Source: RDYJ01 sp034931405
GTDB lineage: Bacteria; Cyanobacteriota; Cyanobacteriia; Cyanobacteriales; Nostocaceae
DNA: 64,000 bases
NCBI RefSeq assembly: GCF_034931405.1
Contig: NZ_JAYGHA010000002.1
Coordinates: 62,001 to 126,000, forward strand
Reading direction: 5' to 3'
The position numbers and the translations under genes are program-made. Of this stretch, positions 42,227 to 49,946 are shown piece after piece (position 1 is the first letter of the stretch; each line of letters begins with the position of its first letter). A model generated the notes under the pieces. That model saw only the letters and a list, made by a program, of their open reading frames with translations. It made no database searches and was not told the DNA's origin.

Positions 42227-42718
42227 CTATTGATTTGCTAACTCAGTTATTGCTGCTTCACTGACACGACAAATCCGCCAATCTTCTAAAATATCTGCTC
42301 CCATGCTGCGATAAAATTTTTGTGCGGAAACATTCCAATCTAAAACACTCCATTCTAAGCGTCCACAATGACGCTCTAGAGCTATTTTTGCTAATTTAGT
42401 CAGCAGTGCTTTACCAATACCTTGACGGCGATATTCTGGTAAAACAAATAAATCTTCTAAATAAATTCCTGGTTTGGTAAGAAAGGTAGAATAATTGTGA
42501 AAAAATAAAGCAAATCCCACAACCTTACCTGAGACTTCCGCTAGAATTGCCTCTATATATTTTGGTTCACTAAATAGATGATCTTTTAACGCTTGCGCGT
42601 TACCAGTGACAGCATCAGATAATTTTTCATATTCTGCTAATCCCTGAATTAATTCAAACAATACAGCACTATCACTCGGTTTAGCAAAACGCACAATTAA
42701 ATCGTTATGAAAAGTCAT
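42227..42718 (-). CDS. GNAT acetyltransferase, SSAT-like
   Basis: 163 residues, a single GNAT domain. The acetyl-CoA loop is YRRQGIGKALLTKLAKIAL, preceded by YLEDLFVLPE and followed by LDWNVSAQKFYRSMGA. The layout, including FELIQGLAEYEKLSDAVTGN near the start and CRVSE near the end, is that of the SSAT2-like/thialysine N-acetyltransferase branch. The substrate could be a polyamine or amino acid, which is interesting given the pot operon in this window, but is unproven. An STRR (CTAATGACCAATGA) lies upstream. Confidence 0.88.
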   Translation of the reverse strand: MTFHNDLIVRFAKPSDSAVLFELIQGLAEYEKLSDAVTGNAQALKDHLFSEPKYIEAILAEVSGKVVGFALFFHNYSTFLTKPGIYLEDLFVLPEYRRQGIGKALLTKLAKIALERHCGRLEWSVLDWNVSAQKFYRSMGADILEDWRICRVSEAAITELANQ

Positions 42719-42726
42719 TAGTCTTT

Positions 42727-42804
42727 AGTCCACATTCCATAAATAGTTTATAGCTAAGTATATAAAGTTTCTTAACTAATGACCAATGACTAATGACCAA
42801 TGAC
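42727..42804. repeat. STRR-type spacer between GNAT and sigma genes
   Basis: Copies of CTAATGACCAATGA-type heptamers (about 42776-42804) lie directly after the sigma-factor stop codon. Same TCATTAG/TAATGAC family as the repeat at 11438. Confidence 0.8.
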
Positions 42805-43974
42805 TTAAATTAACCAACCTTTTAAACGTTTAGCGATATGGGGACGGCGTAATTTTCGCATAGCTTTACTTTGAATTTGGCGCACTCGTTCACGGGAAAG
42901 GTTGAACATATTCCCAACTTCTTCCAAGGTGCAGGGTTCGCTAGTTGTCAACCCATAGCGTAAAGAAATTACATCTTTTTCCCTGGGAGTGAGTACATCT
43001 CCCAAAACTTCCCAAATCTCCTGACGCATCATGTTTTCATTCATTTTTGCTTCTGGAGATTGGTTATCTTCGTCTTCTAGCAAATCCATTAATTCCGTGT
43101 CTTCTTCTTTACCGACGCGGTGGTTGAGGGATAATGCTTGACGACGTAGTTGTTGGAGTTGACGCAGTTGTTGGACGCTAATTTCCAAATATTCTGCCAT
43201 TTCCGCTTCCGAGGGGTTGCGAGCCAGTTTTTGCTTAAGTTCTCGCTGGGCTTTCTTAAGTTTGTTAAGTTTTTCAACAATGTGAATTGGTAGACGAATA
43301 GTTCGGGCATCATTAGCGATCGCTCGTGTAATTGCCTGTCTAATCCACCAATAAGCATAGGTTGAAAATTTATATCCTTTATCGGGATCAAACTTTTCTG
43401 TAGCTCGGTTTAAACCCATTGCTCCTTCTTGGATTAAATCTAGAAAAGGCACTCCCCGGTTAAGATATCGTTTAGCAATAGATACTACTAATCTCAGGTT
43501 CGAGCGAATCATTTTCCGCTTCGCTACCCTACCTTGATACAACCGACTTTCCAGTTGTTTTTCCGTTAAGTCAAACTTGGCAGCTACTTCGCTTTTGCTG
43601 GGGTGATATCCCAGTTCTTCTTCTAAAGCTGTTTGCAAGTCTTTTACTTCTTCTAAAAACCTGACTCTACGCGCTAATTCTACTTCTTCATCAGGTTTGA
43701 GGAGGGGATAACGCGCCATTTCTTTAAAAAACGCGCCTACAGCATCGTCATGTTCGGTTTTATTGTAGCCCGAAGGACGGGCGGCTGCCATTTCATCCCC
43801 ATCCCTTTCCTCAGACTCCAAATTTTCCACAATTGAAGAGTCTTCAAATACTACTGCTTCTAAACTATCAAGTGATGGTTCTTCATGATCCGCAGCGTTA
43901 TCCAGTATTTCCATTGTTCCCAATTCAGCAAGATTCATAGTTTCCTTTTGGGATTGTTGCTTTGTTTGGTACAT
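42805..43974 (-). CDS. Sigma-70 family RNA polymerase sigma factor (group 1/2 type)
   Basis: 389 residues. An acidic variable N-terminus (1-75) is followed by region 1.2 (DDAVGAFFKEMARYPLL), region 2 (SNLRLVVSIAKRYLNRG, FLDLIQEGAMGLNRATEKFD, then YKFSTYAYWWIRQAITRAI, the -10 recognition helix). Region 3 (LPIHIVEKLNKLKKAQREL) and region 4 with the -35 helix-turn-helix (CTLEEVGNMFNLSRERVRQI) follow. The YAYWWIRQ and LNKLKKAQRELKQ features fit a cyanobacterial group 2 (non-essential) sigma factor rather than SigA, which has YATWWIRQ; the exact letter is not assigned. It is divergent from priA across a ~740-base region. Confidence 0.93.
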   Translation of the reverse strand: MYQTKQQSQKETMNLAELGTMEILDNAADHEEPSLDSLEAVVFEDSSIVENLESEERDGDEMAAARPSGYNKTEHDDAVGAFFKEMARYPLLKPDEEVELARRVRFLEEVKDLQTALEEELGYHPSKSEVAAKFDLTEKQLESRLYQGRVAKRKMIRSNLRLVVSIAKRYLNRGVPFLDLIQEGAMGLNRATEKFDPDKGYKFSTYAYWWIRQAITRAIANDARTIRLPIHIVEKLNKLKKAQRELKQKLARNPSEAEMAEYLEISVQQLRQLQQLRRQALSLNHRVGKEEDTELMDLLEDEDNQSPEAKMNENMMRQEIWEVLGDVLTPREKDVISLRYGLTTSEPCTLEEVGNMFNLSRERVRQIQSKAMRKLRRPHIAKRLKGWLI

Positions 43975-44713
43975 AATTTAGTGACAGCTGCTTGTTTGAG
44001 AATTGTTAGTTTTTACCAGAGGACATATACACCCATATACTCAGCTAAATACAATCTTCTTGAAAATTCCTAATTCGGAATGAAAATCTGTATCTGCCGT
44101 CTTTTTTGGTTACATTTAGATACAATTTATATTCTCTTTGCACCCAAAATACCATCTTTTCCCACTACCAGCAGACATATTCCTAATTTTTTTCTTAATC
44201 ACCAAATATGTCAAACCCCCCTCAAACATTCTCGCAGTTAACAAATATAAAAATTCCATCTAAAGAACCTATACATTAAATTTTCATGTATTTCCATGAA
44301 GTTTTGTTTGATTTAGAGCAGGAAACTGAAAGCTTCCCAAATGATCCAAATTACAAAAATAGTAGCTTAAAATCCGGACAATCTTGATTGTATAAAAGCA
44401 TCTCACATCCAAAAACTCTTGAATATCTATCGATAGGTGGAAAAACTCTACTACCTATTTAGTAGATAAAAAACCGGATCATTAATATCAAAGATACCTT
44501 CATTTATGTAGTTAGCATCAAATATTTATTGTCCATACTGTAGGAATTAATTTGTCAGGTAGATCACACATAAATAAAGTTATCAAGTATGATGAGTGAT
44601 AAAAGTATTGCGAAGTACAGTTTATCTGTAGTAAACTAAGAACTTCAAGATAAGTGACTTTGGTAAATTTTCTCCAGGTAGTTGAGCAAATATCTATTAA
44701 AAAAGCCAAAAAT
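43975..44713. other. Long divergent intergenic region between sigma factor and priA
   Basis: About 740 bases without a supported gene. It contains an ATCTATCGATAGGT palindrome near 44425-44438 and an imperfect CTACTA/TAGTAG hairpin (44450-44467) followed by A-rich DNA. The size suggests a long 5' leader for the sigma-factor gene or an unannotated small RNA; no known riboswitch pattern was recognised. Confidence 0.5.
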
Positions 44714-47233
44714 ATGTATATTCAGGATGTAAGTTTATCTTCTCTACTGGTAGCTGAACCAGAGCAATCATATTATTCGCAAACAATAAGTTATAGATGG
44801 ATTGAAGTCCTCGTAGATTGCCCAGGAAGCTCAGATTTATTTACATATAAATTACCAGAACAGTTAGAAATCAAACCAGGTGATATTTTAACTGTTCCCT
44901 TTGGGACACAACAGGTTGGAGCGATCGCAATTCGTTTTTTATCTCAACCACCCGCAGATTTAGCAACAGAGAAAATTCGGGAAGTAGAAGATGTAGTCAG
45001 CAGGGGATTTTTTCCTAGTACCTATTGGGAATTACTCAATCGCATTGCCGCTTATTACTATACACCCTTAATTCAAGTAATTCGGATAGCTTTACCACCA
45101 GGATTATTAGGGCGATCGCAACGTCGTTTGCGTCTGACAACATTAGGAAAAAATCAAGATGTCTCTATCAATACTGCTGTTTTCATGTCACCAATAGCGC
45201 AACAAGTTCTAGAACTGCTGCAAAAAACCCCCACTGGTGACTATAGCTATCATTATATCCAACAAAAAATTAAATCTGCCTATCGGGGAACTCGTGAATT
45301 AATCCGTTTAGGATTAGCAGAAAACTACCTAGAACCACCACGACTAAATCAACCCAAACTACAAAAAGCAGTCACATTATTAGATAACAATGATCGAGAT
45401 TTAACACTCCGTCAAAAAGAAATTGTCGAAGTGCTAAAACGACAAGGTGGAGAATTATGGCAAAATGAATTATTACAAACTTGCAGTGCTAGTACCTCTA
45501 TTTTGAAAGCCTTAGAACAAAAAGGCTATGTAGTAATTGAAGACCGGGAAATATTACGCAGAGAACAAAGTCCCTTAATGGCTGGGGATCAAGCCAAATC
45601 ATTAACCGCAGCCCAAACTAACGCCTTAGAAACCATCAAATCATTAAATGAATTTACTCAAATTTTATTACATGGGGTGACAGGTTCAGGAAAAACCGAA
45701 GTTTATCTCCAAGCGATCGCCCCCTTACTGAAACAAGGAAAATCAGCCCTAGTATTAGTACCAGAAATTGGACTCACACCCCAACTTACAGACAGATTTC
45801 GCGCCCGTTTCGGTAATAAAGTCCAAGTTTATCACAGCGCCCTCTCTGACGGGGAACGCTACGACACCTGGCGACAAATGTTCACAGGAGAACCTCAAGT
45901 AGTCATAGGAACTCGCAGCGCCATTTTCTCTCCTTTACCCAACTTGGGTTTAATCATCCTGGATGAAGAACACGACAGCAGCTTTAAACAAGATGCACCT
46001 ATCCCCACCTACCACGCCCGTACCGTCGCCCAATGGCGTGCAGAATTAGAAAATTGTCCTCTCATTTTAGGTTCAGCTACACCATCCTTAGAAAGTTGGG
46101 TTTCTGTAAAAGCAGAGAACACCTCCCCATCTCCCCACCAACCCAATCACCAATACCTTTCGCTTCCTGAACGTATCAACTCCCGTCCATTACCACCTGT
46201 TGAAATAATTGATATGCGGCGAGAGTTACAAGCGGGAAACCGTTCTATATTTAGTAGATCCCTACAAGAAGCCCTAGAAGAGCTAAAAGAGAGAAAACAG
46301 CAGGGAATTTTATTTATTCATCGTCGCGGACATAGCACCTTTGTCTCCTGTCGCAGTTGTGGTTATGTGCTGGAATGTCCAAACTGTGATGTCTCCTTAG
46401 CTTATCATCATGTAGAAGCAGGAGCGCCCGAATTATTAAGATGTCATTATTGTAATTATGGGCGATCGCATCCTCCCCACTGTCCCGAATGTAGCTCCCC
46501 TTACCTCAAATTTTTTGGTAGCGGAACGCAACGAGTAGCACAAGAACTTAACAAACAATTTCCTCACCTCAAATTAATTCGTTTTGATAGCGACACCACC
46601 CGCAACAAAGGCGCACATCGAAACCTTCTCACTCAATTTGCAAACGGCGAAGCAGATTTATTAATAGGAACACAAATGCTCACCAAAGGTTTAGACTTAC
46701 CCCAAGTTACCCTTGTAGGTGTAGTTGCGGCTGATGGCTTACTACATTTATCAGACTATCGCGCCAATGAACGGACATTTCAAACCTTAACCCAAGTTGC
46801 CGGAAGAGCCGGAAGAGGAGAAGATCCAGGAAGAGTAATTATCCAAACCTATACCCCAGAACATCCAGTTATTGAAGCCGTGAAAACTCATGATTATCAA
46901 TCTTTTTGTAATGCGGAATTAGAACAACGGGAAGCACTTAATTATCCCCCCTATGGCAGATTAATATTATTGCGTTTGAGTAGTCTTGATCCTATTCAAG
47001 TGCAAAATACAGCCCAAATCATAGCTACAAATTTTAGTGATCAAGAAGGATTTGAGATATTAGGACCTGCACCAGCTAGTATTTTACGAGTAGCTAACCG
47101 TTATCGCTGGCAAATATTACTGAAATTTACTGCTGACGCACTACCAAATTTACCAGATTGGGGAGAAATTAGGGCGCTTTGTCCTACTTCCGTCGGCTTA
47201 ACAATTGATGTAGATCCCATTAATATTATGTGA
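44714..47233 (+). CDS. priA: Primosomal protein N' (replication-restart helicase) PriA
   Basis: 839 residues from the ATG at 44714 (a GTG 60 bases upstream is in frame but less likely). The N-terminal DNA-binding domain starts IEVLVDCPGSSDLFTYKLPE. The helicase core has GVTGSGKTEVYLQAI (Walker A), VLVPEIGLTPQL, ILDEEHDSSFK (DEEH) and LGSATPSLESW. Zinc-binding Cys pairs are CRSCGY, CPNC, CHYC and CPEC. QVAGRAGRGEDPGRV is motif VI. It reloads DnaB at stalled forks. Between LESW and YLSLPERI, an extra Pro/Ser/His-rich loop (ENTSPSPHQPNHQ) is encoded by STRR-like DNA. Confidence 0.96.
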   Translation: MYIQDVSLSSLLVAEPEQSYYSQTISYRWIEVLVDCPGSSDLFTYKLPEQLEIKPGDILTVPFGTQQVGAIAIRFLSQPPADLATEKIREVEDVVSRGFFPSTYWELLNRIAAYYYTPLIQVIRIALPPGLLGRSQRRLRLTTLGKNQDVSINTAVFMSPIAQQVLELLQKTPTGDYSYHYIQQKIKSAYRGTRELIRLGLAENYLEPPRLNQPKLQKAVTLLDNNDRDLTLRQKEIVEVLKRQGGELWQNELLQTCSASTSILKALEQKGYVVIEDREILRREQSPLMAGDQAKSLTAAQTNALETIKSLNEFTQILLHGVTGSGKTEVYLQAIAPLLKQGKSALVLVPEIGLTPQLTDRFRARFGNKVQVYHSALSDGERYDTWRQMFTGEPQVVIGTRSAIFSPLPNLGLIILDEEHDSSFKQDAPIPTYHARTVAQWRAELENCPLILGSATPSLESWVSVKAENTSPSPHQPNHQYLSLPERINSRPLPPVEIIDMRRELQAGNRSIFSRSLQEALEELKERKQQGILFIHRRGHSTFVSCRSCGYVLECPNCDVSLAYHHVEAGAPELLRCHYCNYGRSHPPHCPECSSPYLKFFGSGTQRVAQELNKQFPHLKLIRFDSDTTRNKGAHRNLLTQFANGEADLLIGTQMLTKGLDLPQVTLVGVVAADGLLHLSDYRANERTFQTLTQVAGRAGRGEDPGRVIIQTYTPEHPVIEAVKTHDYQSFCNAELEQREALNYPPYGRLILLRLSSLDPIQVQNTAQIIATNFSDQEGFEILGPAPASILRVANRYRWQILLKFTADALPNLPDWGEIRALCPTSVGLTIDVDPINIM

Positions 47234-47878
47234 TCTGTTTTCCCCTTGTAGGGGCGTATCCTTAACGGGACTGTAAGCATCACCATTCGGGTGATAACCT
47301 ATCGCTGAAAGTCTCTTTCCTCTTGCATGAGTACCTTTTGCCTCTTGCTTTGCCATAACGACAATTTTCAACGCCTACTTAGGGCTTGCTGAATAAACAT
47401 GAAAAGATTACGGGTAAAGGGTTTAAGCCGTTTTCAAGTAAAAAAAAGTGCAAGCTTTTACGAGGTGGAAACTTAAAAACCTTGCATTTAATTGCTACTC
47501 AAAGGAAAAATCGCTCCCATCCAACTCTTGAAACTGTTCCCTGTTCCCTGCCCTCACGGAAAGACTTTCTCAGCAAACCCTACCTACTTATCTTATTTGA
47601 GAATTTGAAGAGGAGCGATACATTAGGTGAGCTTCGCTAACGCGTAGATTACCGAAGGTATCACTATAACCAGTAAGTAAGCTGTCGCGCTTTTAATTTG
47701 CACACCGATAGCGGGCAGGATGCCCACCCCACAAGAGTTACATTAAAGAATTGTATACAAATTATAGGATTTTCAGCTTATTAGTGCATCTGTTTATCAT
47801 ATTTCAGAAAGCCTGGAAAGATATAATGTAAAACAAGATGATCTTTCTTATTTCCACCATCAGCGGTAGATATCCATT
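47234..47878. other. Intergenic region with decayed IS-like element
   Basis: About 645 bases. At 47319-47350 is a CTCTTGCATGAGTACCTTTT stretch shared (with changes) with 57823. At 47376-47586 is a remnant with matching imperfect ends (separate entry). Near 47620-47660 a TGAGCTTCGCTAACGCGTAG motif of the dispersed palindromic type occurs. The ndhC promoter must lie near the end. Confidence 0.65.
47376..47586. mobile_element. IS-derived remnant (MITE-like) with imperfect inverted ends
   Basis: The left end TACTTAGGGCTTGCTGAATA (47376-47395) and the right end TTCTCAGCAAACCCTACCTA (47567-47586) match as inverted repeats at 16 of 21 positions in the 21-bp comparison. The AGGGCTTGCTGAAT sequence resembles the termini of cyanobacterial IS elements. 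The ~170-bp interior codes for nothing convincing and carries a GTTCCCTGTTCCCTG repeat. The family is not assigned. Confidence 0.55.
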
Positions 47879-48241
47879 GTGTTTGTCCTTAGCGGTTACG
47901 AATATCTTCTAGGCTTCTTCCTCCTCTGTAGCCTAGTACCAGCCCTGGCGCTCTCAGCGTCCAAGCTTCTTAGACCTAGTAGCTACAGTCCAGAACGGCG
48001 CACCACTTATGAATCCGGTATGGAACCCATTGGCGGAGCCTGGATTCAGTTCAACATTCGTTACTATATGTTCGCATTAGTCTTTGTCGTTTTTGACGTA
48101 GAGACTGTTTTCTTATACCCTTGGGCGGTAGCTTTTCACCGTTTGGGATTATTGGCGTTTATTGAAGCGTTGATTTTTATTGCGATTCTCGTAATCGCCT
48201 TAGTTTACGCATGGCGTAAAGGAGCATTGGAATGGTCTTGA
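47879..48241 (+). CDS. ndhC: NAD(P)H-quinone oxidoreductase subunit 3 (NdhC)
   Basis: 120 residues from a GTG start, the usual NdhC length. It has three membrane helices with the conserved loop RRTTYESGMEPIGGAWIQFN, then YYMFALVFVVFDVETVFLYP. NdhC sits at the quinone-channel junction of NDH-1, which runs cyclic electron flow around PSI, respiration and CO2 uptake. It overlaps ndhK by 10 bases, so the two are translationally coupled in ndhC-ndhK-ndhJ. Confidence 0.97.
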   Translation: MFVLSGYEYLLGFFLLCSLVPALALSASKLLRPSSYSPERRTTYESGMEPIGGAWIQFNIRYYMFALVFVVFDVETVFLYPWAVAFHRLGLLAFIEALIFIAILVIALVYAWRKGALEWS

Positions 48242-48966
48242 ATTCTAATATAATCACCCAGGATAAAGAGCAAATCATCAATCCGATGGAGCGTCCTACA
48301 GTTACTCAAGAACTGTCAGAAAACGTGATTTTAACCACCGTTGATGACCTCTATAACTGGGCGAGGCTTTCTAGTTTGTGGCCTTTGCTGTTTGGTACAG
48401 CTTGCTGCTTCATTGAATTTGCGGCTTTAATTGGCTCTCGTTTTGACTTTGACCGTTTTGGACTAATTCCCCGTTCCAGCCCCCGTCAAGCTGATTTAAT
48501 TATCACTGCCGGTACAATTACCATGAAGATGGCTCCTCAATTGGTGCGTCTTTATGAACAAATGCCCGAACCTAAGTATGTAATTGCCATGGGTGCTTGT
48601 ACAATTACTGGGGGAATGTTCAGTGTTGACTCTCCCACTGCGGTGCGCGGAGTTGATAAACTGATTCCGGTGGATGTATATTTACCTGGTTGTCCTCCCC
48701 GTCCAGAAGCGATTATTGATGCAATTATTAAGTTGCGGAAAAAAATCGCTAATGATTCGATGCAAGAACGGGATCAAATCAAGCAAACCCATCGCTATTA
48801 CAGTACAACTCACAGTATGAAGCCCGTACCAGAAATTTTAACTGGTAAGTATATGCAGTCAGATACCCGCTTTAACCCACCAAAGGAATTAACGGAAGCA
48901 ATTGGTATGCCTGTACCCCCGGCGCTGCTGACATCCAAGACAAAGGAGGAAGAAAAGCGTGGCTGA
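48232..48966 (+). CDS. ndhK: NAD(P)H-quinone oxidoreductase subunit K (NdhK)
   Basis: 244 residues. It holds the terminal [4Fe-4S] cluster (N2) of NDH-1. Ligands are Cys58, Cys59 (GTACCFIEF), Cys123 (MGACTITGG) and Cys154 (LPGCPPRPEA). SPRQADLIITAGTITMKMAP is the family core. The C-terminal ~60 residues form a variable extension, common in cyanobacteria. It overlaps ndhC by 10 bases and ndhJ by 8 bases. Known function: passes electrons to plastoquinone. Confidence 0.97.
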   Translation: MVLNSNIITQDKEQIINPMERPTVTQELSENVILTTVDDLYNWARLSSLWPLLFGTACCFIEFAALIGSRFDFDRFGLIPRSSPRQADLIITAGTITMKMAPQLVRLYEQMPEPKYVIAMGACTITGGMFSVDSPTAVRGVDKLIPVDVYLPGCPPRPEAIIDAIIKLRKKIANDSMQERDQIKQTHRYYSTTHSMKPVPEILTGKYMQSDTRFNPPKELTEAIGMPVPPALLTSKTKEEEKRG

Positions 48967-49486
48967 TGAAGAATCTCAAATAGTTCCCGCTGCGGAAGAG
49001 TCTATAGTTCCAGCGGGTCAGGTTTCTCAGTGGTTAACTGAAAATGGCTTTGATCATGAATCTTTGTCCCCAGATGCTAACGGGGTAGAGATTATTAAGG
49101 TAGATGCAGATTTTTTGCTGCCTACTGCTACAGCTTTATACGCTTACGGGTTTAATTATCTCCAGTTTCAGGGCGGTATTGACTTAGGTCCTGGAGAAGA
49201 GTTGGTAAGTGTTTATCACTTGGTAAAGGTAAGTGATAATGCTGATAAACCTGAAGAAGTGCGGGTGAAGGTGTTCTTACCTAGAGAAAACCCTACTGTG
49301 CCTTCAGTTTACTGGATTTGGAAAACTGCGGACTGGCAAGAACGTGAGTCTTACGATATGCTCGGTATTATCTATGAGGGTCATCCTAATCTGAAGCGGA
49401 TTTTGATGCCGGAAGATTGGGTAGGTTGGCCTTTGCGTAAGGATTACATCTCGCCTGATTTTTATGAGTTGCAAGATGCTTATTAG
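48959..49486 (+). CDS. ndhJ: NAD(P)H-quinone oxidoreductase subunit J (NdhJ)
   Basis: 175 residues from a GTG that overlaps the ndhK end by 8 bases. It is the Nqo5/30-kDa-type subunit. An N-terminal acidic tail (1-20) is followed by the domain with LVSVYHLVKVSD, VFLPRENPTVPSVYWIWKTA and the signature ERESYDMLGIIYEGHPNLKR, then GWPLRKDYISPDFYELQ. It supports ndhK in the hydrophilic connecting module of NDH-1. A terminator follows the gene. Confidence 0.97.
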   Translation: MADEESQIVPAAEESIVPAGQVSQWLTENGFDHESLSPDANGVEIIKVDADFLLPTATALYAYGFNYLQFQGGIDLGPGEELVSVYHLVKVSDNADKPEEVRVKVFLPRENPTVPSVYWIWKTADWQERESYDMLGIIYEGHPNLKRILMPEDWVGWPLRKDYISPDFYELQDAY

Positions 49487-49505
49487 CTAGTGCTAATCTG
49501 TGATT

Positions 49506-49543
49506 TACCCCTTTCCGATGGCGGAGAGGGGTATTGTTTTTTT
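49506..49543 (+). terminator. Intrinsic terminator after ndhJ
   Basis: TACCCC (49506-49511) pairs with GGGGTA (49528-49533), extended by CTTTCC/GGCGGAG-type pairs, followed by TTG and a run of seven T at 49537-49543. It ends the ndhCKJ operon. Confidence 0.83.
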
Positions 49544-49946
49544 AAACGAACCGCAGAGGCGCAGAGGACGCAGAGACGTGAGGGTTAATTAACGGTTTAT
49601 TATTGTTATAATTTTGTTTCGCGCAATCTCCGTCAGGAGATCCCGCAGGGTAGACGCTAAGGAGCAAAGGCGCAAAGTTTTTGAGATATATTTTAGATTA
49701 GATGAGAAAGTTTAAACTCTAGGCAAATTATACTGAGTTAATTGAGCAATATCTTGTTCAGGATTTAAAATGGTCTTCAGAAAATGCAAAGTGGTGTCGT
49801 AATAGAATTGATGTGGGATTAAAAATTTTGGAAGTAAATAAAAAATTCTATCTGTGCTAAATATTAAGAGTATTTTTCAAAAATATCAATGGTGCGTTAC
49901 TAACAACATAACGCACCCTACGAATTTAAACTTTAAATTTTTAATT
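49544..49946. other. Repeat-rich intergenic region
   Basis: About 400 bases. Near 49549-49575 is a CCGCAGAGGCGCAGAGGACG repeat, followed by a GTCAGGAGATCCCGCAGGGT motif near 49632-49651. At 49723-49860 an open frame without a start codon reads ANYTELIEQYLVQDLKWSSE and NAKWCRNRIDVGLKILEVNK, ending TAA. This could be a remnant of a small cyanobacterial gene. At 49891-49917 is an inverted repeat (separate entry). Confidence 0.55.
49891..49917. repeat. GGTGCGTTA/TAACGCACC inverted repeat
   Basis: A 9-bp arm GGTGCGTTA (49891-49899) pairs with TAACGCACC (49909-49917). It is a short member of the GTAGGGTGCGT family whose longer copy is at 27581. It is followed by CCTACGAA. Confidence 0.85.

Noticed and set aside
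47386..47640. 84-residue plus-strand frame upstream of ndhC
   Set aside because: No ribosome site, no protein-like pattern, and it lies across the IS-like remnant.
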